DNA of 15,265 nucleotides, taken from NCBI GenBank assembly GCA_938002705.1, contig CALLAG010000247.1, forward strand, positions 1 to 15,265, written 5' to 3'. This document shows positions 1-7,588 of the stretch, piece after piece. Within the stretch, counting starts at the first letter, position 1; each line of letters starts with the position of its first letter. This DNA comes from an uncultured Saprospiraceae bacterium (GTDB lineage Bacteria; Bacteroidota; Bacteroidia; Chitinophagales; Saprospiraceae). Under the pieces are notes generated by a model. It was not told the origin of the DNA, did no database searches, and saw nothing but the letters and a program-made list of their open reading frames with translations. The position numbers and the translations under genes were made by a program.

Positions 1-3
1 GCT

Positions 4-122
4 ATGAGCCGATTAATTCAAGTAATCGGCTCATTTAATTGTGTTATATGAGCCGATTAGTATTTGTAATCGGCTCATGATACTGGTTTTTGTGAGCTGA
101 TTAATATTGCTAATCGGCTCAT
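4..122 (+). repeat. Three tandem 44-bp hairpin repeats
   Basis: Three units start at 4, 48 and 92, an exact 44-bp period. Each has a 12-nt left arm, a 7-nt loop and a 12-nt right arm, followed by a 13-nt spacer. Units 1 and 2 have perfectly complementary arms (ATGAGCCGATTA / TAATCGGCTCAT). Loops and spacers differ in sequence but not in length. Unit 3 has two changes in its left arm (A to G at 92, C to T at 98). Both still allow G-U pairs if the plus strand is transcribed. The array touches the window edge, so more copies may lie upstream. Function is unknown. The hairpins are not followed by strong T-tracts, so they are not typical intrinsic terminators. The rest of the interval up to 286 is AT-rich with no gene or clear promoter. 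Confidence 0.9.
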
Positions 123-286
123 AATATCTTGATTACAGAGAGGTGTGTATTTTCATTTAGCCTCTATTTTATATTCATTGATAGTGGATTACACATATAA
201 TTATTTATATATGACATAGGGGTAGATTAGTTTTATCTTGTCCTAAGTATAGAACACTTATTATCTATCCATATAATTCCGTTAGT

Positions 287-2527
287 ATGAGAATCTTATA
301 TGTATGCCTTGCCTTATTAGTCTGTCTACTTCTGAGTAGTAATCTATCTGCTCAATCTATTGAGTATGAGGAGTTGTCGCAGATTCCTCTTACTGATGTT
401 GACTATGTAACTGTAGCACCTTATGGGGCGATATTCATGCTAAGTCAGGGGAACTTATATCGCAGTACAGATGAGGGTGTTGACTGGACCAGATTAGCGG
501 ATTTTCCCCAAGGATTCCAATTAAGAGAAATAGATTTTTTTGCTGATGGAACTGCAGTATTTACCAATAGCTTAGATGTCCAAAACGATAAACAGAATTT
601 GGTTTTTCGTGAAGGTGGATTGAAGGGCTTGATTCCAAACAGCCTCGGTGAGGGTACAGTCAAAATTATAGGGAATACCCTTTATTATTATAGGTCAGAT
701 TCCATCTTCGTATCTTCTAATAAGGGAGCTTTTTTTGATTCTTATGAATACCGAGATAAATCTGATGTAGTCGTAGACATGCATTCTTATAATGGTAAGA
801 TATTTTTATATACCTATGATATTGATACAATAACTCAAGATAGACTTTATGCGATTAAAGAATACGACCGCAATTTTAATTTTGTAGAGAGTCGATTATT
901 GCCTAACGATACTTTACTTATCAATCCAACTATGCTGGCTTACGGTAAGCATATGGTTTTCAGAAAAACTTATAGTGATATCATGTTGCTCACTTCTGAC
1001 GGTGGTCAGTCATTTTTACGTAAGGAAATTAATCAATCACCAAGCTTTAATGTTGGAATATATAATGATACTTATTACTACGAAAAGTCAGATTCGATAT
1101 ATGCTCTTAAATTGTCAGGTGATTTTTTAAATAATTTTTCTACTCTCTTTAATGTAAAATATGATCTTGAAGGTTTAGCATTTGTTGGAAAAAATATAAT
1201 CTATATAGGCGATCATTATTTTCGTTTTGAGAATATTGACAGCGGTAGAAAAATTGATAGTTATGAATTTCCATTTCAGAATTCTCAAATTTCAAAATTG
1301 CGAATAGATAAAGAAGGGAACATATATGCAAGTTCTAAAAGTCGTACCCAAACATCATCTCTTAATCTCCCTGGATGCTTTGTGTTTAAATCCTCAGACG
1401 ATGGAAAGAGTTGGCAGCAATTCTATGGGTCATATTATTCTCAGCTATATTCTTGGTCACTGTCTGATCATGGGGGATTAACTATAGGTAATGATGAATA
1501 TTATACTTCTGACTCAAGTGCTTTATATGTATCTTCTGAGGGAGTTGTAGAAACTTGGTTTGATAACCTCCACCGACCTGAAGTGTATTCTTTAGAAAAT
1601 GGAGATTATAGGATTTTTATTGCTGGTTTTGATGGGTGCTTTGATCTTGCGCCGGGGATCGGTGTTTCCACATTTAATGAAGATTTTAAATTTGTGTCTT
1701 TTAGAGCTTGGGACTGTCTGCCTATCAATATGGAAGTCACTATCTACAATGATAAGATTTATCTATTTGGTGGGATACCTACCGACCTTGGTATCTATTA
1801 TCATACAGAATTGCCAATGCAACAATTTTCTAATACGCTGGAAGAAGTTGAACTTCCTTTATCGATGAGGTTTGGATCAAGCTACTATTCTATTATTAAT
1901 AGTGATGGTGAGATATATGTATATCCTGGAAATAAGCTCTTATCTAATAATACAGTATATGATGGCAATTTTGGAGATATTCTCTATCCTGTATATTATT
2001 CAGCCGATGTCGAAGCTGGAGATATTAGAGAAGTTGGTAAAGCTCCACTTGGACAACTTATAGAGACAGATAGCAGAGATAGAGCTTTTATTATTCAATC
2101 TGATGGTTCTCATTTCGTACGATCTAATTACGCTATAGACTACTCTAAGGTAGAAGTCATAGATCAATCATTTGATAAATTTGTAGACGGCGATTTCGAC
2201 TCTCAGAATAGACTTGTCATCGCTGTAGAGGATGGTCGAGTATTACGTGCTGTCACAGATGGAATAACCACTTCTACAGCAAATGTAGAGCATGCTGATT
2301 TCACGCTTTCTCCTAATCCATCTTCTGAGGTGCTTCATATAAGTATTAGTGATGGAGAAAATTCTACTATAACGATATCAGATATTTCTGGTCGTATTCT
2401 AAGTGTATCACAACATCAGAAATTAAAATTCAACATTGACATTGCGGAACTGACGAATGGCATTTACTTTCTTACGGTCCATAATGAATCGGTGAGTAAG
2501 GGGACTCGTAAGTTTGTTAAGATGTAG
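287..2527 (+). CDS. Secreted T9SS-exported protein with Asp-box repeats
   Basis: A 746-residue protein probably exported by the Sec and type IX secretion systems and released or anchored at the cell surface. The N-terminus is a signal peptide with a long leucine-rich core, probably cut after SAQ near residue 23. Asp-box (BNR-like, S-x-D-x-G-x-x-W/F) motifs occur at about residues 60-67 (STDEGVDW), 236-243 (TSDGGQSF) and 369-376 (SSDDGKSW), suggesting a beta-propeller of the sortilin/sialidase-like type. The last 77 residues, from about 670, form a T9SS type A sorting domain with the SPNPSS start, an ISDISGR core, a GIYFLTV strand and a basic end (KFVKM). No catalytic residues are evident, so Asp boxes alone do not make it a sialidase. 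It does not appear to belong to the alginate operon, which lies on the other strand. The start is chosen because the signal peptide begins directly at this ATG. Confidence 0.88.
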   Translation: MRILYVCLALLVCLLLSSNLSAQSIEYEELSQIPLTDVDYVTVAPYGAIFMLSQGNLYRSTDEGVDWTRLADFPQGFQLREIDFFADGTAVFTNSLDVQNDKQNLVFREGGLKGLIPNSLGEGTVKIIGNTLYYYRSDSIFVSSNKGAFFDSYEYRDKSDVVVDMHSYNGKIFLYTYDIDTITQDRLYAIKEYDRNFNFVESRLLPNDTLLINPTMLAYGKHMVFRKTYSDIMLLTSDGGQSFLRKEINQSPSFNVGIYNDTYYYEKSDSIYALKLSGDFLNNFSTLFNVKYDLEGLAFVGKNIIYIGDHYFRFENIDSGRKIDSYEFPFQNSQISKLRIDKEGNIYASSKSRTQTSSLNLPGCFVFKSSDDGKSWQQFYGSYYSQLYSWSLSDHGGLTIGNDEYYTSDSSALYVSSEGVVETWFDNLHRPEVYSLENGDYRIFIAGFDGCFDLAPGIGVSTFNEDFKFVSFRAWDCLPINMEVTIYNDKIYLFGGIPTDLGIYYHTELPMQQFSNTLEEVELPLSMRFGSSYYSIINSDGEIYVYPGNKLLSNNTVYDGNFGDILYPVYYSADVEAGDIREVGKAPLGQLIETDSRDRAFIIQSDGSHFVRSNYAIDYSKVEVIDQSFDKFVDGDFDSQNRLVIAVEDGRVLRAVTDGITTSTANVEHADFTLSPNPSSEVLHISISDGENSTITISDISGRILSVSQHQKLKFNIDIAELTNGIYFLTVHNESVSKGTRKFVKM

Positions 2528-2601
2528 GCTGAGAACTTTATGGTTACCTTGTAACGAAATACATAGAGCAAGTAGTTATCATTAATCAAGTCTAAGAATC
2601 A

Positions 2602-3027
2602 ATGAGCGCCGAAAAGAAGACCATAGAAAACCGAGAAGACATCAATCGCCTTGTCCATGCCTTCTATCGCAGAATCAGAAAGGACGAGCTCTTAGGCCCT
2701 ATATTTAACAGCCATATAGCTAATGAACAATGGCCTGCACACCTTGATAAGCTCACGGACTTCTGGGAGACTAATCTATTAGGGGTGCCAAAGTTCAAAG
2801 GTCACCCATCTCAGAAGCATGCTGCTGTAGATAGAAATCTGGGCCATACGATAGAGCAAGTTCATTTTGGAACGTGGCTTAACTTATGGTTTGAGACGAT
2901 AGATAAGTTGTATGAGGGAGAGCTAGCTGATAAGGCTAAAGAATCAGCCCGCAGAATGGCGAATGGACAATATCTCGCTATCTGGCACAATAGACCTGAG
3001 AATAGGAAGGACACCAAGATCTTGTAA
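2602..3027 (+). CDS. Group 3 truncated hemoglobin
   Basis: A 141-residue cytoplasmic globin of the truncated (2-over-2) group 3 family. By comparison with the Campylobacter Ctb protein from memory, the haem-pocket residues are Tyr22 (B10, in AFYRRIRKDELLGPIF), His47 (E7), His73 (F8, the proximal haem ligand, in QKHAAV) and Trp92 (G8, in TWLNLW). The FW-x-x-x-LLG segment at about 54-61 is also typical. Family members are linked to oxygen or nitric oxide handling; which applies here is not visible. The gene follows the T9SS protein by 74 bp on the same strand but no functional link is apparent. The length is normal and the gene is intact. Confidence 0.9.
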   Translation: MSAEKKTIENREDINRLVHAFYRRIRKDELLGPIFNSHIANEQWPAHLDKLTDFWETNLLGVPKFKGHPSQKHAAVDRNLGHTIEQVHFGTWLNLWFETIDKLYEGELADKAKESARRMANGQYLAIWHNRPENRKDTKIL

Positions 3028-3090
3028 GACTTAAAAGATTCCAGTTATGTAGTAGGATTTAGAGGCGATTTAGTAAAATCAAATTAAAAA

Positions 3091-3158
3091 ATAAATGAAT
3101 TTTACCCCTAATGTGTACTGATAAATGAATTTTACCCTTGCGAAACTAAATTTACCCC
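3091..3158. repeat. Direct repeats resembling an IS21-type end
   Basis: A 17-bp sequence, ATAAATGAATTTTACCC, occurs at 3091-3107 and again at 3121-3137, an exact 30-bp period. A third, shorter related copy (TAAATTTACCCC) lies at 3147-3158. Arrays of short repeats containing TTTTACCCC are, from memory, characteristic of the ends of IS21-family elements in Bacteroidota. No istA or istB gene is present, so this would be a solo end or remnant. The assignment to IS21 is an inference; the repeats themselves are directly visible. Confidence 0.45.
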
Positions 3159-3211
3159 ATTGTCAGTCGGATAAATGCCATGCCAATGTATAAAATAAGA
3201 AAGTAGATCGC

Positions 3212-3343
3212 ATGATATTATTTCTACATCAGAATAAGGGCAAGTTAGGAAGTCGTAAACGAAAAAAATATGATGAACTCAGTGATCAAGAAATAGATCA
3301 AATGGAAAAGGCATACCATTTAATATTTGAATCTAAGAACTAA
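3212..3343 (+). pseudogene. Short lysine-rich ORF, possible C-terminal gene remnant
   Basis: An ATG at 3212 opens a 43-codon reading frame ending at TAA 3341-3343. The frame is open without a start from 3194. The peptide is charged, with a basic stretch (KLGSRKRKKYDELSD) followed by a predicted helix ending in YHLIFESKN. It looks like the tail of a larger protein rather than a random frame, but I do not recognise the family. It lies just after the IS-like repeats, so a gene truncated by an insertion or deletion is plausible. It could equally be a small intact gene or non-coding. It converges with the aldolase gene, ending 20 bp from it. Confidence 0.25.
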
Positions 3344-3363
3344 GCTTACAGCTGGTTTTGTTA

Positions 3364-4032
3364 CTACGATCTCAACCCCTTAATCAAGCTCAGTGATGTC
3401 TCTGTCAGCTCCTTTATACGATCATAATCATAAGTACCATCTGATTTCTTAACCATCAGCTGTGAGCCCATACCGACGCAGTAAGCGCCAGCTGAGAACC
3501 ATCCTTTTAGATTCTCCTCAGTAGGGGAGACACCGCCAGTAGGCATAATATTAGTCCATGGTTGTGGGCCTTTAATCGCTTTGATGAACTTAGGTCCGTA
3601 GATACCTGCAGGGAATAACTTGACCATATCGCAGCCCAGCTCTTCAGCTCTTGTGATCTCGGTAAGTGTACCACAGCCTGGAGACCAGAGGACGTTTTTT
3701 CTATTACAGACGATAGCTACATCTTCTCTCAGTACAGGCGTGACCACAAAGTTAGCGCCCATCTGCATGTACAGCGATGCCGTGCCCTGATCGGTTACTG
3801 ATCCTACGCCGAGGATGAGTTCAGGGAGGTGACTGTTGACATAGAGTGAGAGCTCATGGAATACATCCTGAGCGAAGTCACCTCTATTAGTAAATTCTAA
3901 TAATCTTGCACCACCGTCATAGAGACTATGGACAAGTTGCTTAGCAACTTCTATATCTGAGTTGTAAAATAAGGGCACAAGGCCCGTATTTTTCATCGTT
4001 TGTAGGACTTCTATTTTTGTAAATCTGGCCAT
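3364..4032 (-). CDS. eda: KDPG aldolase (2-dehydro-3-deoxy-phosphogluconate aldolase)
   Basis: A 222-residue cytoplasmic class I aldolase that splits 2-keto-3-deoxy-6-phosphogluconate into pyruvate and glyceraldehyde-3-phosphate, the final step of the alginate route. The Schiff-base lysine is Lys138 in DMVKLFPA. The catalytic glutamate is Glu46 and a phosphate/substrate arginine is Arg50, both in LEFTNRGD. The SPGCGT segment (117-122) and the PTGGV segment (164-168) complete the family signature. Length is about the family norm. It is the last gene of the operon, 16 bp after KDG kinase. Some family members also use 4-hydroxy-2-oxoglutarate. No clear intrinsic terminator is visible downstream of its stop. 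Confidence 0.93.
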   Translation of the reverse strand: MARFTKIEVLQTMKNTGLVPLFYNSDIEVAKQLVHSLYDGGARLLEFTNRGDFAQDVFHELSLYVNSHLPELILGVGSVTDQGTASLYMQMGANFVVTPVLREDVAIVCNRKNVLWSPGCGTLTEITRAEELGCDMVKLFPAGIYGPKFIKAIKGPQPWTNIMPTGGVSPTEENLKGWFSAGAYCVGMGSQLMVKKSDGTYDYDRIKELTETSLSLIKGLRS

Positions 4033-4048
4033 TTTGTTTTTAATCTTA

Positions 4049-5086
4049 TTATCGGCTTACTCTACCACTGGCATCACCACTCATTAATTTTTCTACCTCA
4101 TCTATGGTTGCCAGGTTAGCGTCACCTTTTATTGTATGCTTGAGGCATGATGCTGCTACGGCAAAGTTAAGTGCCTTCTGATCATCGCCTTTATAATTCA
4201 TAAGGCCATAGATTAATCCTCCCATAAAACTGTCTCCACCACCTACTCGATCTACGATATGTGTAATGTCATACTCTGGTGCTTCGTATAATGTCTTACC
4301 GTCATAGAGCACACCTGACCAAGTATTATGAGAAGCGGATATAGATCCACGCAGTGTTGTGATAACTTTCTTCGCTCTGGGGAACATCTCCATCAGTTGC
4401 TTTAGTACTGATAAGTAAGCTTTTCCATCTACAGATCCTCCATGAGTGACATCGACACCTTCAGGATGTAGGCCAAAGTGCTTTTCTGCATCTTCTTCAT
4501 TACCTAAGATGATATCACAACCTGCTACAAGTTCTGGCATGACATCCATCGGGGACTTGCCATACTTCCATAACTTCTTGCGATAGTTGAGATCTGTAGA
4601 TACAGTAACACCTAATTTGTTAGCCATCTGTATGGCTTCTAAGCAGGCATCAGCTGCGCCTTGGGATATGGCAGGAGTGATACCTGTCCAGTGGAACCAC
4701 TCAGCACCATCAAAGACTTCCGCCCAGTCGATCATACCTTTCTCTATTGACGACATACTTGAGTGAGCTCTATCGTAGACGACTTTGCTACCTCTACTTA
4801 CCGCTCCTGTCTCTAAGAAGTATATGCCTAATCGTTCTCCACCTCTCGCTATATATTGTGTACCTACATTGCGCTTTCTCATCTCCATGAGTGCACAATC
4901 TCCTAAGTCATTATCAGGTAGCCGAGTAACGAATTCTGTATTTAATCCATAGTTGGCTAATGATACTGCGACATTGCTTTCTCCACCTCCGTAGATAACA
5001 TCAAAGCTATCAGCTTGCGAAAAACGCTTCCATCCGGGAGGGCTCAGCCGTAGCATAATCTCTCCAAAAGTGACTACTTTTTTCAT
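4049..5086 (-). CDS. kdgK: 2-keto-3-deoxygluconate kinase (PfkB family)
   Basis: A 345-residue cytoplasmic sugar kinase of the PfkB/ribokinase family, inferred to phosphorylate KDG to KDPG with ATP. The N-terminal substrate region has VTFGEIMLRLSPPG (5-18) and YGGGESNVAVSLANYG (32-47), typical of KDG kinases. The C-terminal PfkB signature is DRVGGGDSFMGG (279-290), with the catalytic base Asp285 and a glycine-rich anion hole. DLNYRKKLW (165-173) matches the DxNxRxxLW motif of KDG kinases. It lies 35 bp after the SDR and 16 bp before the aldolase, exactly where the pathway needs it. A fructokinase or other sugar specificity is possible by fold alone, but the context strongly favours KDG. Confidence 0.92.
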   Translation of the reverse strand: MKKVVTFGEIMLRLSPPGWKRFSQADSFDVIYGGGESNVAVSLANYGLNTEFVTRLPDNDLGDCALMEMRKRNVGTQYIARGGERLGIYFLETGAVSRGSKVVYDRAHSSMSSIEKGMIDWAEVFDGAEWFHWTGITPAISQGAADACLEAIQMANKLGVTVSTDLNYRKKLWKYGKSPMDVMPELVAGCDIILGNEEDAEKHFGLHPEGVDVTHGGSVDGKAYLSVLKQLMEMFPRAKKVITTLRGSISASHNTWSGVLYDGKTLYEAPEYDITHIVDRVGGGDSFMGGLIYGLMNYKGDDQKALNFAVAASCLKHTIKGDANLATIDEVEKLMSGDASGRVSR

Positions 5087-5121
5087 CTTCTCTTATTTTT
5101 GATTTCCTGACTTAGATATAG

Positions 5122-5886
5122 TTATATTCCTAATGCCTGTCCACCACCTATCTGAATAGTCTCTGCTGTAATGAATGACGCATCCTTACTTGCCAGAAAT
5201 GATACGACACCTGATACATCTTCTGGTTGGCCTAATCTGCCGAGCATGATGTTATTAGCCCATGAGGCGAATACTTCTGGCTTCGTAGATTTGATCTGAG
5301 CATGGAATGGTGTATCTATTGTACCTGGTGATACTGCATTAACCCTAATTCCGTATTCTGCTAAGTCTTTGGCCAGTGCTCTCGTGATAGCATGTACTCC
5401 AGCCTTAGATGTACCATATATACCTGCTCCAGGTCCTCCTGCATTCCATGCGGCATTAGATGTATAGTTAATGATTGTTGGGTGCTCACCTTTTTTGAGG
5501 AAAGGTATAGCTGCTCTTGATGCGTAGAATACTGAGTCCAGATTAAGCGCCATTACTTTCTTATAGAACTCTGTTGTCATCTCCTCGAATCTTGACCTTC
5601 CGCCAAGTCCACCTGCATTATTTACTAGGACATCGATTTTACCATATTTTTCGCCTATAGCTTTGATACTTGATGATACGGCTTCTTCATTAGTTACATC
5701 AAATCCTGAATATTCTGCAGTAAATCCATGGTCCGCAAGCTCTTTTATTTTCTCCTCGCCTTTGTCATCATGGAGGCCGTTGAGGATAACAGTGTATCCA
5801 TCTGAACATAATCTTTTTGCGACTTCAAAACCGATGCCACTTGTCGCTCCTGTTACGACTGCTACTCTTCCTTTATTTGTACTCAT
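5122..5886 (-). CDS. SDR oxidoreductase, likely DEH reductase of alginate catabolism
   Basis: A 254-residue classical short-chain dehydrogenase/reductase. It has the cofactor motif TGATSGIG (12-19), an acidic segment around Asp63-Val64, NNAG (89-92), Asn115, and the catalytic Ser143, Tyr157 and Lys161 (YGTSK). The PG motif at about 187-188 is also present. Its place between the MFS carrier and KDG kinase indicates that it reduces 4-deoxy-L-erythro-5-hexoseulose uronate (DEH) to 2-keto-3-deoxygluconate, the step linking lyase products to the Entner-Doudoroff tail. Cofactor preference for NADH or NADPH cannot be told safely from sequence alone. It has no signal peptide, so it is cytoplasmic. 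It lies 19 bp after the transporter gene. Confidence 0.85.
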   Translation of the reverse strand: MSTNKGRVAVVTGATSGIGFEVAKRLCSDGYTVILNGLHDDKGEEKIKELADHGFTAEYSGFDVTNEEAVSSSIKAIGEKYGKIDVLVNNAGGLGGRSRFEEMTTEFYKKVMALNLDSVFYASRAAIPFLKKGEHPTIINYTSNAAWNAGGPGAGIYGTSKAGVHAITRALAKDLAEYGIRVNAVSPGTIDTPFHAQIKSTKPEVFASWANNIMLGRLGQPEDVSGVVSFLASKDASFITAETIQIGGGQALGI

Positions 5887-5905
5887 AATGTTTTTTACTT
5901 TTTTT

Positions 5906-7210
5906 TTATTTTAAAATTAGACTATTATTTTCTTGAGTTTTTACTAATTCTACTTTTCTGATAAAGAAGAAAATAGATAGTACTCCTAATACAACTGATA
6001 TTGTAATAACTATAAATGCTGGATTATATGATCCCTCCGATGTAATCCTTCCGATAAACCAATTCATGATCATAGGTGAGACTGCCGCTACTGTACCCGC
6101 AAGTCCAGCTAAGGTGCCTACTGATGGTCCTTTTAGCAGGTCACTGGAGAGTGTTTGTATATTGCCTATTGCAAATTGAAATCCAAATAACGCCATACCC
6201 GCAAGATATATAAACATCATGTAATTGGAATCATTGACAAATAGAATAATTGAAACAAATCCGGCTACTATCAGCAGACTACCTAAGACAATACTTAGTT
6301 TTCTACCCCAATCTACATTGGTCCTCTTTATTATTTCTTGTGTAAATATACCACCTAAGATACTACCGGCAGCTGCCATCAAGTATGAGATCCACATTGT
6401 ATTTCCTATCTCTTCTATACTTAATCCAAATTTTGAGTTTAAGTATATAGGCATCCATCCGGCAAAGAACCACCATATAGGTTCTATAAAAAACCGGCAA
6501 AATAAAACACCCCAAGGTTCTCTGTGACTGAGAATCTGACCCAGCCCCATACTTTTTACTTCCTCTGTATTAGATTCATTATTGTCCTCAGTCCTATCAT
6601 TAATAATCAGAGCTCTTTCTTCATCACTTATCCATGGGTGATCTTCTGGCTTTGACTTATTAAGAAAGAACCATGGGATAACCCAAAGTAGACCTACGCC
6701 GCCTAATATGATATAGGTAGATTTCCATCCGAACTGAGCATAAAGAAAAACGATAACGACAGGCGCAATGACATTGCCGATAGATGCTCCTGAGTTAAAT
6801 ATGCCTTGCGCTAATGCTCTCTCCTTGACTGGAAACCATTCTCCATTATTCTTAACAGCTCCTGGCCATAAGCCTGCTTCTCCTAACCCTAACAGTCCTC
6901 TCGCAATAGATAGTGTCGCCACTCCTCTGGCTACGGCATGAAATGCGGCTGCACCTGACCATACTACGATGGATACAACGAAGCCTATTCTTGTGCCGAT
7001 CTGATCATATAGTTTTCCTGATAGAAATTTACTCGCAGCATAAGTGAACATAAATATATTCAGCATCGTGGCGTAGTCAGACTTGTCCATGCCTAAGTCC
7101 TTACCCATCTCTGGCCACAGTAATGCAAATGCTGTTCTATCGATATAATTGATAACGGTAGCTATGAATATGAGTCCTATGATCCACCATCTTAATCCAG
7201 ATATTTTCAT
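5906..7210 (-). CDS. MFS transporter, ExuT-like hexuronate/unsaturated uronate importer
   Basis: A 434-residue inner-membrane carrier with about 12 hydrophobic segments. It belongs to the anion:cation symporter (hexuronate transporter-like) branch of the major facilitator superfamily. NYIDR (21-25) closes the first helix, and the MFS motif A region (GKLYDQIGTR, 65-74) follows helix 2. RGLLGLGEAGLWPGAVKNN (104-122) with a following EWFP resembles ExuT. An acidic loop (about 205-220) separates the two six-helix halves. The inferred cargo is the unsaturated monouronate or DEH that PL17 releases in the periplasm. The start overlaps the kdgF stop by 4 bp (ATGA at 7210-7207), pointing to translational coupling. 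Confidence 0.88.
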   Translation of the reverse strand: MKISGLRWWIIGLIFIATVINYIDRTAFALLWPEMGKDLGMDKSDYATMLNIFMFTYAASKFLSGKLYDQIGTRIGFVVSIVVWSGAAAFHAVARGVATLSIARGLLGLGEAGLWPGAVKNNGEWFPVKERALAQGIFNSGASIGNVIAPVVIVFLYAQFGWKSTYIILGGVGLLWVIPWFFLNKSKPEDHPWISDEERALIINDRTEDNNESNTEEVKSMGLGQILSHREPWGVLFCRFFIEPIWWFFAGWMPIYLNSKFGLSIEEIGNTMWISYLMAAAGSILGGIFTQEIIKRTNVDWGRKLSIVLGSLLIVAGFVSIILFVNDSNYMMFIYLAGMALFGFQFAIGNIQTLSSDLLKGPSVGTLAGLAGTVAAVSPMIMNWFIGRITSEGSYNPAFIVITISVVLGVLSIFFFIRKVELVKTQENNSLILK

Positions 7211-7584
7211 AGGTTATGATGTTTTTCTTGTTGTTCGTATCCTAAGAAGTCTTCTCTTGCAGGACCGAATACATCTATCAGTACTCCTGGCTTAGTACAC
7301 ACACAACCGTGCATGACATGTGGGAGTACGTAGAAGGAGTCACCGGCCTTTAATGTCTTTACTTCATCACCTATTGTCATCTCAAATTCTCCTCTTTCTA
7401 CATAAGTCACTTGGGAGTGATAATGCTTATGCATAACACCTATTGCGCCTTCTCCGAACTCTACTTTGACTAACATAATATGCTTGTCATAGCCCATTAT
7501 CTGTCGTTTGAGGCCTGGTCCTACTTCTTCCCAAGGTGTAGATTCTCCAAAGAAGAATCCCTTTGTCGGTTTAATATCAATCAT
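7207..7584 (-). CDS. kdgF: KdgF-type cupin, unsaturated uronate linearisation
   Basis: A 125-residue single-domain cupin. KdgF proteins speed the conversion of 4,5-unsaturated uronate monomers into the linear ketonized form used in pectin and alginate catabolism. The metal-binding set is His52, His54 and Gln58 (HKHYHSQ) in cupin motif 1, with Gly65-Glu66-Phe67, and His92 (VMHG) in motif 2 after GDSFYVLP (81-88). Gln in place of the usual Glu is characteristic of KdgF. It has no signal peptide, so it acts in the cytoplasm after import. It sits 4 bp after PL17 and overlaps the transporter gene by 4 bp. Confidence 0.88.
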   Translation of the reverse strand: MIDIKPTKGFFFGESTPWEEVGPGLKRQIMGYDKHIMLVKVEFGEGAIGVMHKHYHSQVTYVERGEFEMTIGDEVKTLKAGDSFYVLPHVMHGCVCTKPGVLIDVFGPAREDFLGYEQQEKHHNL

Positions 7585-7588
7585 TTTT